From a virus: a DNA stretch of 22,572 bases. The stretch lies in the IMG/VR virus record IMGVR_UViG_3300033571_007070, positions 1 through 22,572 of that record; one strand, given 5' to 3'. The notes under the pieces were generated by a model, which did no database searches, was not told the DNA's origin, and saw only the letters and a program-made list of their open reading frames with translations. A program made the translations under genes and the position numbers. Positions 20,536 through 22,572 of the stretch are shown here, one piece after another; positions within the stretch are counted from its first letter, which is position 1, and each line of letters starts with the position of its first letter.

Positions 20536-21972
20536 ATGGCCACTACAAACGGAAATAGAAAAATATTAGACCTGAAAAGATGGGAGCAGGTTAGCCCGGC
20601 TCCTTCGTCAACTGCTGCCGGGGCTTTAATAGCATCATCCAGACACTTTAGGCAACAACAATTGTATATCAACAGTGCCACAGCTGCTTGGTTATACAAC
20701 CCGAGTGAAGATGGCTGGGTGGCATTGCCTACTGTTTCGCTTGCGGGAGTATTTCAGGGCGGCGCGGCGGGTGTTGCGGGGTCGTGGTCAACGGGCACAA
20801 CCGTTGCAGCTTCATCGCTTACTGCTACCGGAGGCACTACGTCAACAATCATCACAAACCAAACGCTTGCCAGATCCTTGGCAGGGTATTCGGTACACAT
20901 ACTTTCAGGCCCAAATGCAGGGGTAACGCTTACAATTGTTTCAAATACAATAGGCGCAAATGCCACAATCACGGTAGATGAACAAGCCTCTGCCTTTACT
21001 TCATCAACGGTTTACAGACTTTGCACTCCGGTTTGGTATGTAGTTAGCGCAGGTGGCCATGCTTCCGGGTCGTTCAAAAAATACGATTTAGCAACGAACA
21101 CATGGACGACGTTAGCAATCACTGGACTGCCTGCATCTTTTGGCACAGATGGCAAATTAGTTAACACGCCAAGTTGGTTTAATACCAATTACAAAGCATT
21201 TGCCACAGGGACGGCAACAGCGGGGGGGGCATCTACCCTTACCAATACAGCAAAAAACTGGACAACTAATCAGTGGACAAATTCCCAAATCCGCATTGTA
21301 TCAGGTACGGGCGCGGGTCAGATTCGTACCATTGCGTCTAACACGGGGACGGTAATAACAACAAGTGCCGCATGGACTACACAACCCGACGCTACCTCTG
21401 TTTATTCTATTGAAGGGAATGACGATTTTCTGTACTATATGGGCAACAACGCGGTAACAATGTACCGCTACTCAATTTCGGGAAATACTTGGAGTACCCT
21501 GTCTCCAACTGCAGCAAGGGGTGCAGCTCCAGGCTTGGGCATGTCCGCACATTGGATTCACAGTGTAACCGATACTAGATGGACAAATGAAAATTCCATC
21601 ATTAATGGGCAGCGCATTTATTCATTCAGGGGTAATACCACGACACACCTTGATTACTATGATATTGCCGCTAATACGTGGGTGTCTATAGTGCCTTATG
21701 CACCTGCGCAGGAAACATTTGCAACCGGGACAAAGTACACCTATTTGATTGATAAAATCTACATTCAAAAGGAAGCGACAAACAGGTGGTTTGAGTTTGA
21801 CATTGCGCAGCAAAACATGACGGGATGGACTACAATGGCACTAACGCAAGGTGCCGCACTTGCAGGTGATACGGCGTTCGACGTGACGTATTATGACGGA
21901 GCAACCGAGATTCATTATGTCTATATGTTGATGAACACCTCTACACTCATGTACCGACAAATGGTAATTTAA
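20536..21972 (+). CDS. Kelch-like beta-propeller tail protein
   Basis: A 478-residue protein with five kelch-like blades, each marked by an aromatic-rich Y(D/N/S)xxxNTWxxL turn: YNPSEDGWVAL (54-64), YDLATNTWTTLA (183-194), YSISGNTWSTLS (311-322), YDIAANTWVSI (375-385) and FDIAQQNMTGWTTM (421-434). Two copies of another domain, about 75 residues each, are inserted at about 85-162 and 223-293. Each copy carries (I/L)SGxxAG, TIxSNT and a terminal TxVYxxx. A propeller at a tail tip usually binds a host-surface ligand, but no ligand can be inferred. It ends on the base that starts the next ATG. Confidence 0.7.
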   Translation: MATTNGNRKILDLKRWEQVSPAPSSTAAGALIASSRHFRQQQLYINSATAAWLYNPSEDGWVALPTVSLAGVFQGGAAGVAGSWSTGTTVAASSLTATGGTTSTIITNQTLARSLAGYSVHILSGPNAGVTLTIVSNTIGANATITVDEQASAFTSSTVYRLCTPVWYVVSAGGHASGSFKKYDLATNTWTTLAITGLPASFGTDGKLVNTPSWFNTNYKAFATGTATAGGASTLTNTAKNWTTNQWTNSQIRIVSGTGAGQIRTIASNTGTVITTSAAWTTQPDATSVYSIEGNDDFLYYMGNNAVTMYRYSISGNTWSTLSPTAARGAAPGLGMSAHWIHSVTDTRWTNENSIINGQRIYSFRGNTTTHLDYYDIAANTWVSIVPYAPAQETFATGTKYTYLIDKIYIQKEATNRWFEFDIAQQNMTGWTTMALTQGAALAGDTAFDVTYYDGATEIHYVYMLMNTSTLMYRQMVI

Positions 21973-22166
21973 TGGAATCACAAAATATTGAAATCACAGC
22001 GCCCGAAGGCTTTGACAATTCTGAATTGCTGGACTTATACCGCACTCGAATAAAATTCCTTGAGGGTATAATCGAAGCGGCGACAAGCCGGGGCGATGTT
22101 GATGAAATCGTAAGGATTCAGGCAGAAATTCAGACGGTAACAGATGCTATTAACGCTCTTACGTAA
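21972..22166 (+). CDS. Small coiled-coil protein
   Basis: A 64-residue acidic protein. After a short polar lead (MESQNIEITAPEGFDN) it is almost entirely helical (SELLDLYRTRIKFLEGIIEAATSRGDVDEIVRIQAEIQTVTDAINAL), with hydrophobic heptad-like positions typical of a two-helix coiled coil. It starts on the last base of the kelch-like gene's stop codon, and its final 23 bases overlap the next gene. Possible roles are an adaptor or oligomerisation partner of the neighbouring tail proteins. Confidence 0.6.
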   Translation: MESQNIEITAPEGFDNSELLDLYRTRIKFLEGIIEAATSRGDVDEIVRIQAEIQTVTDAINALT

Positions 22167-22572
22167 CCAAGCAAGCGGCGGCGCTTATGTACTCAGTGCC
22201 GCCGCTGCAATATTCACGCTGACGGGGCAGGATGCCGGACTAAATAGAGGTGTACGGTTAACAGCCGACCCAGTGACGTTCACGCTGACGGGGCAAGACG
22301 CTGGATTAAGCAGAGGCGTAACCATAGCAGCCGACGGTGGTACGTTCACGCTAACAGGGCAAGACGCTGGATTAAACAGAGCCTCTTTATTGACGGCTGA
22401 TAGTGGAGTCTTTACGCTAACAGGGCAAGACGCTGGATTAAACAGAGCCTCTTTATTGACGGCTGATAGTGGAGTCTTTACGCTAACAGGCCAGGATGCG
22501 CAATTCTCGCAGGCGGGGCAACTAATTGCAAGCGCGGGCGTATTCACGCTCACTGGAAATGATGCCGGACTA
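22144..22572 (+). CDS. Repeat protein, FTLTGQDAGL repeats (partial, runs off window)
   Basis: An ATG at 22144 opens a frame that stays open to the window edge (143 codons, no stop). The protein begins MLLTLLRNQASGGAYVLSAA and continues into 22-residue units of the form FTLTGQDAGLNRxxxLTADxGx. FTLTG recurs at nucleotides 22213, 22279, 22345, 22411, 22477 and 22543, exactly 66 bases apart. Such repeats recur in phage and prophage structural proteins and probably build a beta-structured fibre or adhesin. The start lies 23 bases inside the previous gene. Because no stop is in the window, a caller that needs complete ORFs would miss it. The total length and C-terminal domain are unknown. Confidence 0.8.
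   Translation, partial: MLLTLLRNQASGGAYVLSAAAAIFTLTGQDAGLNRGVRLTADPVTFTLTGQDAGLSRGVTIAADGGTFTLTGQDAGLNRASLLTADSGVFTLTGQDAGLNRASLLTADSGVFTLTGQDAQFSQAGQLIASAGVFTLTGNDAGL
22213..22572 (+). repeat. 66-bp tandem repeats; one recent exact duplication
   Basis: Six copies of the FTLTG-start unit lie at exact 66-base spacing within the partial ORF that begins at 22144. The outer units differ from each other. The 66 bases at 22348-22413 are repeated without a change at 22414-22479, and the match continues 11 bases further, indicating a very recent duplication by slippage or recombination. Confidence 0.9.

Noticed and set aside
22175-22205. GC-rich hairpin (GCGGCGGC / GCCGCCGC) after the small coiled-coil gene
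   Set aside because: Considered as a terminator, but no T-run follows on either strand and it lies inside the open repeat-protein frame (Ala/Gly codons).
22185-22553. Leftward 122-residue repeat ORF at the right edge
   Set aside because: It is the reverse translation of the 66-bp repeats. The rightward frame reads FTLTGQDAGL repeats known from phages and runs with its neighbours.

Overview
The window is the structural half of a long-tailed (siphovirus-type, HK97-fold) phage or prophage, almost certainly from a Bacteroidota host. Three things point to that host. Most gene starts are preceded by A-rich leaders rather than Shine-Dalgarno sequences (for example before the capsid at 7331, the tail tube at 10895, and the genes at 19644 and 20102). 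A strong match to the Bacteroidota promoter (TTTG, 20-base spacer, TAnnTTTG) sits upstream of the only leftward gene. The tail fibre carries VTTAKIxDxA-type decapeptide repeats of a kind common in such phages. No integrase, repressor, replication or lysis gene lies in the window, so lytic versus prophage status cannot be decided.

Layout: (1) 43-2189, small and large terminase subunits. (2) 2192-3762, a SAM-dependent methyltransferase and a glycosyltransferase, tightly coupled to the terminase operon. (3) 3761-5085, an accessory island: a leftward gene (3993-4625) with its own promoter and intrinsic terminator, an unusual 190-bp pentamer-periodic array between its stop codon and that terminator, then a small rightward ORF (4860-5045) closed by a rightward terminator that abuts the portal gene. 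(4) 5084-8593, portal, prohead protease and major capsid protein. (5) 8595-10874, head-tail connector, head closure, tail completion and two small proteins, mostly with ATGA start/stop overlaps. (6) 10895-14580, tail tube, tail assembly chaperones G and T joined by a textbook -1 frameshift site, and the tape measure protein. (7) 14580-22572, a large tail tip/fibre protein followed by a run of small virion or adhesion proteins, a kelch-like protein and a 22-residue-repeat protein that runs off the right edge.

The terminase packages DNA through the portal into a shell built from the capsid protein and matured by the protease. The connector set joins head to tail. The tape measure sets tail length (846 residues, roughly 125 nm at the usual 0.15 nm per residue). 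The right-hand block would contact the host surface. The methyltransferase/glycosyltransferase pair probably modifies a glycan or a virion protein.

The most unusual region is 3761-4765: a leftward transcription unit encoding a widespread but uncharacterised phage protein with a RAMP-like (Cas7-like) sequence pattern. Its 3' untranslated region is a precise GG-every-5-nt array, split into three blocks by the same 8-base punctuation.
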